A stretch of 64,000 nucleotides of DNA from Termitomyces sp. T153 (taxonomy: Eukaryota; Basidiomycota; Agaricomycetes; Agaricales; Lyophyllaceae): positions 310,001 through 374,000 of the forward strand of contig JACKQL020000052.1 in the NCBI GenBank assembly GCA_018296165.2. Reading direction: 5' to 3'. The notes below the pieces were generated by a model. It did no database searches. It had not been told where the DNA came from and was given only the letters and a program-made list of their open reading frames with translations. The stretch's first letter is position 1. Each line of letters starts with the position of its first letter. This document shows positions 1 through 10,973 of this stretch, one piece after another. The translations under genes were made by a program, and so were the position numbers.

Positions 1-133
1 TGATGGAATCAAGACTTATGTATAAGCGAATTATATAGGGATCATGATATTTGAAATGCAAAAATCAGAATCGGCTAGACTGAGTTGACAGGGGCGGTGG
101 CTGCTCGCTGTTCTGCCCATTCACCTCGCCAGT

Positions 134-2523
134 ATGTTGGGCTCCTTGCATGCTCGGCCCAACGTCCTAGGCGGAGGTCACGCTATTTTCTCCGAAGAAG
201 GTTCTCAACTTCAGTCCCCGACCACATCCGCCTTCAGTCGCTCTAACCGGGAACGCTTGAATGATCCCTTCGTCAGTATGCTAGACCTCGACGACGATCC
301 TCGTCTGTCTGTCGCGTCTGATGTCTACGATAACGAGCAATCAGACGACGTTTCTCTTGATAATTCCTCCCATAGATTGGGCTATCTTGGCCCCAACCTA
401 CGTTTCCACTCCCGCGCTCCTTGGGAAACAGATGACACGACACTCGATAATGATGAAGAACTCAGCTACAACTTCCTCACTTCATCCAAGAAGGCACTTG
501 GTTTCTCCAGCAGTCCAAGAACAAGCAATGCTCGTAGGCCCAGCAGCGAGTCAACTCGTTCTCAGGCGAAATCCAAACAGTCCTTCGAGACGACATCGTC
601 TCAACTATCCTACCCAAGAGGCGCCTTGTAGTACGTGTAACTCCTTTGTTTCTATCGCCATCCGTTAATCTTATGCACAGTGCCTTGGCTCAAGAAAGCT
701 TCTCAACATCGTCACTGGGGATCCCCGCGGCTGCTGAAAAATCTGTTCGCTCCAAAACCCCTCTGAATCGTGTACGGCTGGACTCTACACACAATACTAC
801 ACTCCCCCCTTCCCCTACCTGTGTCACTCACTCAAATCACATTCCTTTAACCAACTCATCCCGACATGAAGCTCAGGATGCCCAGTCCTCCGCATCTCAT
901 TTTACACACGCGAATGACTTCCACCCCTACGCCAACCCTGACCTTGTTTGTCAACTGCTCGAAGAACACCCTCACTCGTCACCCAAACAAGGGATTCTTC
1001 GCAATGGTCCCATTGGAACTGTAACAGATTCCATAGCTTATAGCACTGTGTCTAAGACTAGATTCACATCAGTCCCTGCCTATCCTACGCTTTCAGAGAA
1101 TGCTCAAACACGCGCCTCCGCTATCCAATGCAGGGAAATCTTTTCACCCATATCGGTCGTCAATACCCCGCATCTTGATTCCAAACTTCCTTCCAATGAA
1201 GAATCTTTTTTCACGGACAGACAACCTGTTGTGGAAAGCCTCTCTGGGCGGACAGAGCAAGTAATTTGTACAAGCTTTTCGCTTATATCACTCGAGGAAG
1301 CTCGTGCACGAAAGCGGAGTACCACTTCTCAGCCAACTGTTGCACTTTCTCCACCTCCAAGTTCGACCCCCTTGTCAGTTATGTTTCATCCAGATTCTCA
1401 TAACGCGGATAGTAGGCGCTACGACCTAGAAGACGGTGATTTTAGTCCTTGTAGCCAAAGAGCTAGAGCCCGATCAGCAAGCGCTGGTGCTAAAGCCAAG
1501 GTTGCCTTCCAAAGTGTTGTGGGCAGTGGACAGTCAAAGCTCGAAGCTGACGTAGGACACGGAAAAACGTTGAAGCACAGGAAGAGTGGGTTTATGAGGT
1601 TGTTTAATGGTGGGCGTGGGCAGGACAAAGAAGAGAAGTCACCCCCTCCTCCAGTTCCATCATTGTCGGATGCCTATGCGGCCCTCTGCGCAGCTCAGGA
1701 AACACCAAAAGTAGCGGCACAATGTAATTTCATTCCAGGTCCATCACTGTCTCTGGAAGCATCTCTTTCATCACCAGAACAAACTCCATCTCCTACGGGT
1801 GTTCCAGCACTTGGGAGACTATCTCCAAACCCAAAGCGACCCATTCCATCCCTGTCAATCAATACACAATCGCACCTCACTCTTTCCGCGGTCAAGAATG
1901 AGGATTTTCAAATGCGTACAGCTCCATCCACGAAGGTTTCTTTGCCCCATTGGTCAGACAATCTCTCACCGCAGAGCGCCCCCGCAAATGTTTCCGATTT
2001 CCCCGCGTTGAAATTGCGACCAGTTTCAACAGCCTTTAGTGCCCAATTTGTAGATCACATCGTTCTTCCTGACTGTAGACCGTCGTTGGAGACGGACGGG
2101 GGCACTCCCATTTCCCCGACCAAAATCTTCTCTCCTGTCACACCTGGCTCGGCCAGCATCTCTGATCTCTCAAGCACCGATCCCAAGCTATCAACACTCA
2201 CAAATTTTATTTCTCAAGACAATTCTTCTGTCATCAGTGCCTTGCAGGAACAGATAATAAACGCAAAGCTTGCGTGGCAACGACAGATATGGGAGCTTGA
2301 GAGCCAGGTTAGGGATCTGAAGGCTGAAGTTGACGACCTGCACAAGGCAGAAAGCGAAGGTACCTTTTGCGAGCGTTGTGGTCGTGGCCAACGTCGTCCC
2401 AAGGTTGGGAGCACCCCAAATTCTTTAGGTGGTGAAGCACAAAATATGAAGAATTTGGGTGTTATGAGTCGCCCCAGGGCTCTCACTGGGAGTTCTTCAC
2501 GTTTTGGAAATGCACTACCTTAA
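134..2523 (+). CDS. Hypothetical Ser/Pro-rich protein with C-terminal coiled coil
   Basis: Two exons, 134-630 and 681-2523, encode 779 aa. The 50-nt intron has GTACGT and CACAG ends and a TTAAT branch-like site, and it joins the two open frames without a break. I do not recognise a named family. Most of the protein is low-complexity Ser/Thr/Pro. A basic patch around residues 440-480 contains a KSGFMRLF motif followed by a proline run. About residues 683-724 form a predicted coiled coil (ALQEQIINAKLAWQRQ followed by heptad-like Leu/Val spacing), directly followed by a Cys-x2-Cys pair (FCERCGRG). This layout suggests a cytoskeletal or scaffold protein, but that is inference. It is convergent with the Sec39 gene downstream. 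The start is the first ATG of the open frame; an upstream exon outside the window cannot be excluded. Confidence 0.75.
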
Positions 2524-2867
2524 CTTCCCGTTTTAAACGCCTTCTTTATTGACTGCCCATTCCACTCATTTGTCCTATACCAAGTTTCCTACCTACATTT
2601 ATTCGGCCCCTTCTGGCAGCCCCTAATTTTCAACTATTCTGCGTCATGTAGCTTGACACTCGTGTATCCTGTTTGATTCATATACCATCTATACGACACA
2701 CTACTTCCCGGATCTCTCCCTGTATATTTATACATGTTATACGTCTGTACAGCGCGTTTAGGATAAAGGACAGGTGCAATTCTGTCCAAATCACGTCGCT
2801 TATCATATTATCATTGTGGATGATAATGTTAAACAAAGTCCCGTTCATACGATCATACGACACTCAC
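2524..2867. other. Intergenic, convergent 3' ends
   Basis: 344 bp between the stop of the coiled-coil gene and the stop of the Sec39 gene. It is AT-rich and pyrimidine-rich, as expected for two facing 3' UTRs. I see no further gene. Confidence 0.6.
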
Positions 2868-5800
2868 TCATTCATCATCGGCTCCAATGAGCCACCCAAT
2901 ACCTTTATTGAACACACGAGTTGCCTGTGAAGAAACATCCTCTCCGTCACCTTTGAAGAGACTGCTCGCGCGAGATCCATCCTCCCTGTCGGATGCTTGA
3001 GATCCGCGACCCACTGAGAAAGGGAAATTGGCGGTGACGCTTCGGAAAGTTCGGCTGGCAAGAGCCGCTGCGTCGGGAGTGCTGAGCAAAGGAGGTGAAG
3101 GCATATGAAACTCTTGTAGACGAGCTCTTAGGGACGATGCAACGTTCTCTGAGACAAAAGTACGCTCGCGAGAAGTTGAAGCGGCGATTCCCTTTTCATT
3201 CGTGGACGAGAGCCTTTCTCTCCGGAGATCTATATCTTTTTCTGCGAGTCGACTCCACGAGGATAAAATGTCATGTAGTTTCTCTGGAGGACACAGTTGT
3301 AAAGCCTGACCCAACAAAGAAAGCTTCTTTCCGACATCCTCAAATTCGGGCTGCCTGCCAAGCTGGAAGCATGCAACCCAACAAACTTCGCTAACTTCAG
3401 TAACTCGAATATCATCGGGCAATGACGTATCACGAAGGTTGCTGACCCTTTCCACCATTCGCTCACTGAGTTCAAATGCGCGAGAGAAATCTTCGGCTTG
3501 AAGTGCCGTATCTGCCAGCATCGCAAGAGTTTTCACTTCAGCAACTACATCATCTCTGTAACCAAGTTTATGGGCCAAGTCGAGGATGACCTCGCTATGC
3601 TTGTAGGCGTCATTGTTGCTGGAAAGAACGCGAGATATCAAGGAAAGACGGTCGCTTGTAAGACGTATCTCAATCGGGGAGATCAAGGTTCCAGGTCGAA
3701 AGAAAACGTTGAATGATGATATGCGGGACGTCGCCTCGATGAATTCCTTTTCGCGAACTATGCGGTCGCTAAGTTGTGGTACATCCAAGCTATAAAAACC
3801 AGGTTAGTTCCCGATGTAAGCATGAAAAAGGAAAGCGTTTACCAGTCATAGGCGAGCTTCAGGTCACCGAACTTATAGTTTCCCGACTGTGCATTATCGT
3901 AGAATTCTCGAGAACATTCTAAACATATATCCTCGATTTTCGAAACATCTATCAGGAGCTTGTGGGACGAAGAGCGGAGGATATCCTTTGCAATATCAAA
4001 TCCTGTGAAACGAGATTAGGGGTTCCACTTGGTCTATGCAACGCTTCAAAAAACTTACTTCCAGTACTTAAGAGACCACTCATAAATAGCTGCATGATGT
4101 CATCTCTAGTAAGGAGTCCGAAAGCACCGGGAAGACCAGTGTCCCCTTTGCCTGTCAATTTTAGCATGTCTTCCAAAAGCCACTCCCAGTCCTCTTTAGA
4201 ATCAAGCTGGTCATCCGATACTCCTGCTCTTCGTGCCATTCTGTTAGCCCATGCACGTTGTTCCTTGATATCGCCATTGCTTTGAAGGAACCATCGCAGA
4301 GGCGCAGGCACACTCCAACGAGAGAGAATTTCGCCAGATTCTAGATGGACATCTAAGATGTCAAGTGCACGCGACAATGAAGCTATCGAAAGAGGTTTGA
4401 AGAAGACCAAAAGGTCAGATGCGGTGCACCGGGAGTGATCTGTGGAGGGTGCGACAAACGCACCGAGGGATGAGATGGTGGTGTCCGTTACATCTTCGTC
4501 GTTGTCCTCATCCCGAGGTATATCCCAAGCCGGGAGGCATTCAAAGATGCGGCTCATCGTCGACCATTCATTTAGACTATCACTGCCGTATAAACACGCG
4601 AGTGCGAGGCGTACGATGTCTTGGTCGTCCTTTATCAAACGCTGGGACGGAGGTAGTGTAGGTTTAGAGGCTTCAAAAATCCCTGCCGTGATCTCAAGTG
4701 GTGCCGATAGGATGTATTCATAGAGAAGGCGGTTAGGTAATTCTGGATCAGGGTTGCCTTCCCGTTCTGCACGAGATTCGAGGACGAAAAGGTACGGAAG
4801 AACGAGGCGAGGAATGTCTTTGAATATGGATTCTGGCGTAGAATTAGCAAGATATGCCTTTACCACCGCAGATGGCCCCATGGAAGACCAGCGATGTAGA
4901 GTCCAATCGTCTTCGACATCCGGCCCCTGAGGGGCGTCATAGACGAGACGAGAAAGAAGGCTCAATTCCTCCCCAATTTTATCAAGGTCAGGAATACCTT
5001 GAGAAGCACCGTGCTGAATCGTTGCTAACGCAATGTCAATTAAACCAGTTGCGTTTATGATTTTATCGACGCGAGATTTGTACCACTTCGAGATTTCGTC
5101 CGGAGTGAGCAGAGAACGAGGAAGACAATGACTAAGAGCCGATTCTGAACTCTCAGTTGGGGCAATTGAAAGACGACCCTTTAGCGCTGTTTGGACCCAA
5201 TCTAACTCTGACCAATCGTCCTGCACCCTCCAAGGTTTGCCAGCCAATTCTAGCTCAAAGTTCGAAGAGACGTCATAGGTTGGCAGGAGTTCGCGAAAGT
5301 TTGTAGGGTGAACATGCTCGGGCACGTTGTCCAGTATAGCCAGTCGAAAGGGCCACAGGATGAGTCGATGCCGGACCTGAAGAGTCTGGACAGCTTCGAA
5401 CCATTGCCAGGATGCTAGCTGACACGAAATGTGATAGAGATCCTCTACAAGAAATGTAGATAAGGGTATTGGGAACTGTTCCGATGATTTTGCTTTTATA
5501 TCCATCGAGGCATTGGTTGTTTCGTCGACCCAGGGATCATCCTCCCATTCTTCGACTTCGTGCTCCAGATAGTCTTGAGAATTGGTAGTTGGTGCACCTT
5601 TACTAATTTCCACGAACGTGTTAAGCCGATCAAGACGGTGCAACAGGGTAGCCCGTAGGTTGCACAATTGTGCATCGTCAGGTGCTGCCTCGAAGTATGT
5701 GTGAAGCGTATCAGAAATGCTGCTTCCCTCGGTAACATCTCCCGATATCTTTACCGGACCATTTTCTGCTGGTAGTGCTTGGACCGCAAGCAAAGGACTG

Positions 5801-6015
5801 GTTGCCTTCCGGCTTCTCTCCAGTGCAGCATCTGTTCTCCCTATGCCGAGTTCGAGTAGGTTTTTCTGGACTTCGACGTGGTCTACAACTCTGTCAGCAA
5901 CAGCTGCTGCAACCCAGAGATCATCTGGAACAAGGCCAAGAGTGCGGGTAACATTATCAACAGTGAGCTCGTTGTCACTGAGTGTAGTCCAATACGTGTA
6001 GGGATCCGAAGCCAT
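2868..6015 (-). CDS. SEC39: Sec39-domain protein (Dsl1/NRZ tethering complex)
   Basis: Three exons on the minus strand: 6015-4059, 4002-3843 and 3789-2868. They give 1012 aa in one continuous frame. The introns are 56 and 53 nt with GTAAGT/GTAAAC donors and TTTCACAG/TTATAG acceptors. The Sec39 signature lies in the first exon: a block with WQWFEAVQTLQVRHRLILWP, then a helical stretch around WYKSRVDKIINATGLIDIAL. The family (yeast Sec39/Dsl3, metazoan NBAS) is an all-helical subunit of the ER-bound complex that tethers COPI vesicles returning from the Golgi. The protein is longer than yeast Sec39 (about 700 aa) and shorter than NBAS. The C-terminal 130 residues are Ser-rich and diverged. The start MASDPYTYW is the first in-frame ATG. 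Confidence 0.85.
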
Positions 6016-6376
6016 TCCGAATTCCGATTTGTTACTTTCCGAAGAGAACTTGTGCTCACCGCGATGAAGATTAGTACATAGTAGTAGACTGTGGTCAAAA
6101 GAGATTCTCCCCTAGAATTTGCAAGTACTTACACAAAACGTGATCAAGAGAAATTCACCAAGCCTCTGGCTGTTGGTACTATTCATACTCAGACTAGTAT
6201 TTGTCATAATATTATATGCATATCGCAGTGCCACGTTCCAGCACGCGCCTGCGCATAAAAGTTAAAGTAATTCTTTCTCGTCCGAGCACTTCAGAATCGA
6301 GATCAAGGTACAATGAATGGGTCCGGGGTGATCTTTCAAACAACAGAAACCAGAACAAGAAAATGTAAAATGATTT
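6016..6376. other. Intergenic between Sec39 gene and NIP7
   Basis: 361 bp holding the Sec39 promoter and 5' UTR (minus strand) and the NIP7 3' end. I see no ORF worth calling and no clear motif. Confidence 0.5.
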
Positions 6377-7179
6377 TTAGAAGAGAGTGTCCTGCGATCA
6401 ATCTTATGAGCCTAGAAATCAAAACCTGAAGGAACCAAAGCCTAACCTCGTCGCGCAAGTATTCACCAACATCACTGATACTGCATCAGTAGGAAGAATA
6501 GACATGAAAAAAATAGAAAGACGCACGCTTGATGGAACACTATGATAGCAGTCGGGTCTAGTTTCCGCGTGTCAACGGTCGAGCGAGCTGTTACGCCAAA
6601 ACCCTTCAAAGGAAAAGTGAGTTCTAGCAATTTGCGGAAAGCAGGAGGAGCTCACTAAAGGTATATCCTTCATGGAAAAAACGACAACTCCTTGATGCTC
6701 TGGCGTATCCTCTGTTATTCTTCCCAGATGTGCCTTTACGACATGATTTCCGTAGAGGAACGGCATTTCACCATTAGGCTTTATCCATACCTGCACAAAG
6801 TACAGTCGGACCACCATCTTTGAACAGTATAACCGCAGACTTACCTTATATTTTGCATATTGCGCAACGTAATCCAAAGCCGTAACGTGCAACTTGAATT
6901 TGCCGCTTTTACTAAACTTTCCAAAACATGTACCAAGACTGACAAGATTTGGCCGCGCGACTGAGATGCCTAGACGCATGGACGATTCGGAAACATAGTA
7001 GACACGGTCTTTGTGTAGTCGAAAGCAGTAGGGTTCATCTTGTCTGTCAATCAGGTGAATGAGATTTTTTCCCTAGCGCGAGTGTCAGAGGTGGATGAAT
7101 AAAAAGGATATTTACACACTATGTAGTTAGCAAGTTTTGTAAAAACTGCTTTGGACTCATCCTCAGTGAGAGGTCGCAT
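6377..7179 (-). CDS. NIP7: 60S ribosome biogenesis protein Nip7
   Basis: Six exons on the minus strand: 7179-7120, 7072-6845, 6790-6656, 6603-6527, 6474-6447 and 6391-6377. They give 180 aa, against 181 aa for yeast Nip7. The five introns are 47-55 nt. Family landmarks appear in order: [20 protein letters not shown] at the start, a [10 protein letters not shown] block, [31 protein letters not shown], the PUA-domain stretch [18 protein letters not shown], and a C-terminus of [13 protein letters not shown]. Nip7 binds pre-27S rRNA through its PUA domain and is needed for large-subunit maturation and 27S processing in the nucleolus. Exon 5 is 28 nt and the terminal coding exon only 15 nt. The start is fixed by the conserved N-terminus. 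It is head-to-head with NRDE2. Confidence 0.95.
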
Positions 7180-7291
7180 GCTGTACCGTACCAAGTAGTC
7201 TGGCGTGTGTGCTTTTAGAAAAATTGGGGTCGCGCGCGTTACGTAATTCACAAGGATATTGGCCTTCAGGGGCGCATGTTCAACCTTCTCA
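7180..7291. promoter_or_regulatory. Shared NIP7/NRDE2 bidirectional promoter
   Basis: Only 112 bp separate the divergent start codons of NIP7 (7179, minus) and NRDE2 (7292, plus), so both core promoters must lie here. I see no obvious TATA box; there is a GC-rich GCGCGCGTTACG block near 7231. Confidence 0.5.
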
Positions 7292-10200
7292 ATGTCTGCC
7301 CCATCTTTTTCATCGTTTCCTCCTTCATTCTCGTCATTTCCAGACCTCGATACTGGCCCCAGCACCCCGTCTCTAGCTCAACCAACTAAGAAAGGTTCAC
7401 GCGACAAGGATAAGCGTGAAAGGAGGAAAGGCAAGTCGAAAGACAAGAAACGTAGCCCTGGTTCCACCACAGACACCTTGGACTGTAACTCGGAAAACAG
7501 TCGCTATATCGAGCACGACACCTCTTCTGCTTCAAACATAACATCACGATTTTATTATTCAGACCGGAAAGGAGACCTCTACAACATTCAATATGGAGGA
7601 CTACATGCGGGAGACATTCCCAAATACCACATCATCGATCGTAAGGCTTCTCATGAGTTCTTTGGAGACTTCTCATGATAGCAAAGGAGGCAGATACATT
7701 CTAGGCTTAACCCGTTCATGGAGCGTAAAGCGTCGTAGTGGTAAGGGTATCGAAGTTGGCCCAACAGATCGACGAAAGGCAGGTTATCGTTTTCGTCTTC
7801 ATATTATGTGCCTTATGTCTTCAACGTCCCGGACAGCTGCGAAGTCTGACAGATTCCTATGCGCGAGCTCTCTTACTCGCCCCTCCAACCCGGAGAGTGC
7901 TTCAGTATGAAGATACTTATAAGCATCCGGAGGTCGATGGATTCTTGCGTCTTCCATCTAGTCGCCCGCAGGGTATTACTTCAGAGTCATATCGTTCTAT
8001 TACGGCGTCAAAAGATGGTGCCAATTCTGATTCTGACGCATCTGACGCATCTGATGCAGCTTCCAACGATGAAAGCTCTTCTGACGAGATAATATTGACG
8101 TCGTATCAGGAAAAGCTTAAGAATGTCGAGGAGGCAATTGCAGACGAACCAGGGTCCACAGACAATTGGCTTCAGTTGTTATCGCACACACTTTCGACAA
8201 TTCCACTGTCGTCTAAGAACGCGACCAAGGCGCGCTCCGAGATTACCGTTTCGATTATCGCCCGTGCATTCGCCGCCGACATACGGAATGGATTTTCTAA
8301 GGCCCTCCGTATTCAATACTTGAGAGCAGGGGAAGAAGTATGGGCTGGAAGCAAAGTCCGAGCAGAGTGGGAAGAGGCTTTAAAAATTGGTGGAGTGGAG
8401 ATCTGGATGGAGTGGTTGGAATGGAGGATAAGGCATGCTGCGAAAGGCGTTGATGGCGTTGTTGAGGATATCATTCGAATGTTTGGTGTTCTGGGTCAAA
8501 GCGAGCAAGACGAGCTAGCGAAAGTCCGAGCCTTCTGGCGCGTCGCGGTAGTATTTCAACGTGCTGGTTGGTGTGATATTTTTTTTCATTCACTCATAAC
8601 CAACTCACTGCTATGTATACAGGATATGTGGAGCGTGCCACAGCATTGTTTCAGGCCCAGGCCGAATTGTAAGGACTGAAGTTTTTGATAAGTTCATAGT
8701 CTGACTCGACTTGGGAAATGCCAGGTTGTTCGAGATTCCACAAGTACTTCATGGCCAACCTCACGAGACACAGCTTGAACATTTAGAGAACTTTTGGGAA
8801 TCTGAGGTACCTCGAATCGGCGAGGCTGGGTCTTGTGGCTGGGCAGCTTGGGTATCTGGGGACCATGAAGACATTTCTTCCAAAAAGCAGGATACGATGC
8901 AGATCATCGATCTTGACCCATACCGACAATGGGCCGCGCGTGAGTCTCGGATGGACGAGTTTGATACTCTGCCTTCGCGTTCTTCTGACGATACGAATGA
9001 CCCGTACTCAACGATATTGTTTTCTGACATTCGGCCACTCTTGATGCCTCTGACATCTTCCGTCGCAAAGAAGGCTTTTCGACAAGCATGGCTTTGTTTT
9101 GCTGGCCTCCACATCCCTGGATTTTCATTGACATTGTCATCGTCAAGCGAGATTGACTGGGACGATAGATGGAACCTAGGATATCTGACACGACGTCCAT
9201 TCATTGATGCATTCTTCCCTTCAAAAACAGACCAAACCCAGTCAAGGAGTGAATCAATTGTTGGAGTAATTGTTGGTCGGGAGAAACAATATGCGGACCC
9301 ACTTGGACCCATCAAGTGCTGGGGTTCTGGAGTGGTTGGACCGTTGGATGCGATCAGGATGTCTGAGAAAGGGAAGATGAAGGCTGCAACGTGGGGAAGC
9401 GAGGATGTCCAAGGACTTGACCATGATTTCATCCGACGTCTCCTCGCTCAACTGCGACTCGGAGCTGCTGACGAGGATTGGGACATTTTGACATTGGCGT
9501 TCGAGGCAGCAGTCAACGTTAAAACGTAAGTCGAATTTGAATTTTTGCGTGTTTGATGGTCAAATTTCACAATTTTGAAAGCGCTCTGAAGCATTCTCGT
9601 TCTCTATTGTTCCAGAATGAATCTCTGATTCATTGGGCAGCTCACGCACATTTGGAGACGATACGTGGGAGAATGGATGACGCTAGAAAGATTTATCAGA
9701 CGGTCTTGACAGCTTCGAGCGCCACCTCCTTACAAGGAATGAGCTGCCTCTGGTGGGATTGGGCTCACATGGAATGGATAACCGGGAATTCAGGACAGGC
9801 TCTTCAAATTGTGCTACGTTCTGCTGGTGTAGAAGGGCATAGTGGGGTCGCGGTGCTGCGATGTAAGCGTGGTTTGGATGACGCTATCAAAGGTGAAGCA
9901 AAGTGGAAACATAGGGAGCAATGGATCAAACTCCGTGCCTTGCTTGAAATTCTGACCGGGAGGGATGTTTCGTCTGCGCTTCAGGTCTTTGATGATCACT
10001 TGAATGGAGAATGCAAGGAAGGCCCTTGTCGGGAGAGTCTGTTGGTTGCATGCTTGCTGACAATCTACCAGTATGGGGTAGTTCTGAAGAATTCGATGGC
10101 ACCTTCTGTGTTACGGCAACGTGTGGAATTAGCCATGGAGGAGTATCCGAGCAACTCGGTTATATTAGGGCTGTTATTGGAAGGAGAACGTGGTCAAGGG

Positions 10201-10816
10201 GTATGGGGACGCGTGAGGGGAATGCTGGGTGAGAGTGGCCCCAAGACGAAAGGTGTAGCGCGGAGGGTGCAGGAAGTGTGGATTGCAGGATGGGAAAAGG
10301 GACGATGGAGCGGAGAGGTTGAACGTACGCGTCGAGGATTGGCTGGTGCAGTCGACAGTGAAAGGTATGAAAAATGTATTTGTATTGCTACTCGTGGTGA
10401 TCATGATTGACTCTTGAACTTAGAACAAGAGGAAGCTACATAATCTGGCGTATATACATCGAGCTCGAGATACGGACTGGCGAGCTCCAACACGCCAAAA
10501 AATTGCTGTTCCGGGCTATTGGGGAATGCCCGCTGGTGAAGGGTAAATGAATACTTGGCTACGGGACAGGAGCTCATTCTGTTCTGATGTAGATCTATAC
10601 TTACTAGCATTTGGACCGCTGCGGAGTGTGTTCAGCGGAAAGGAGCTGAGCGGGATTGCGGACACAATGGCAGAGCGGGGGCTGCGGTTGCGGGCGGGGC
10701 TGGACGAGGGGCTGGCGGGATGGAAGGGAGGGCTCGAGGAGGGGACGGATTCGGAGAGCGGGTCAGATGAGATTGTGGACGATGCGCGCGAGTTGAGGCG
10801 CTTGATGCCGTATTAG
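7292..10816 (+). CDS. NRDE2: NRDE2-family nuclear exosome/RNA surveillance factor
   Basis: Eight exons: 7292-7640, 7687-7778, 7837-8566, 8623-8668, 8725-9525, 9582-10364, 10424-10542 and 10593-10816. They give 1047 aa with consistent phases. The N-terminus MSAPSFSSFPPSFSSFPDL is followed by a Lys/Arg-rich stretch, then YYSDRKGDLYNIQYGGLHAG, which is characteristic of NRDE-2. A long HAT/TPR-like helical region follows, ending in LAFGPLRSVFSGKELSGIAD. The family links nuclear RNAi or the exosome (via Mtr4/Mtl1) to transcript silencing; in S. pombe Nrl1 controls R-loops and cryptic introns. Intron 2 fits best as GC-AG (7779-7836), because only that junction restores the SLTD motif in frame. I chose ATG 7292 over 7259 because the family N-terminus begins there. 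Confidence 0.9.
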
Positions 10817-10973
10817 TGTGACGTGACGTGTGACGTGACAGTGATGTGACCTCAATGTACACGAGTGTAATTGTCGTTGTCGATGTTGTTCTTACCGTCC
10901 GCTGTCCTTTTTTCTGAGTCTTTTCTTTGGTGTTATCTTCGTCTTCGTTTCTCTTTCTTCTTCTTCCTTCTTC
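10817..10973 (+). promoter_or_regulatory. Short intergenic promoter of the Byr4-like gene
   Basis: 157 bp. At 10819-10840 three TGACGTG-type motifs (ATF/CREB half sites) are packed in about 22 bp. At 10907-10973 a long pyrimidine tract runs up to the ATG, as is common in basidiomycete promoters and 5' UTRs. Confidence 0.4.

Noticed and set aside
1..133. Upstream exon of the first gene
   Set aside because: No frame or splice signal could be supported with only 133 bases available.
7259..7291. Upstream in-frame ATG for NRDE2
   Set aside because: Relatives begin at the equivalent of 7292, and the longer start would shrink the already tiny divergent promoter.
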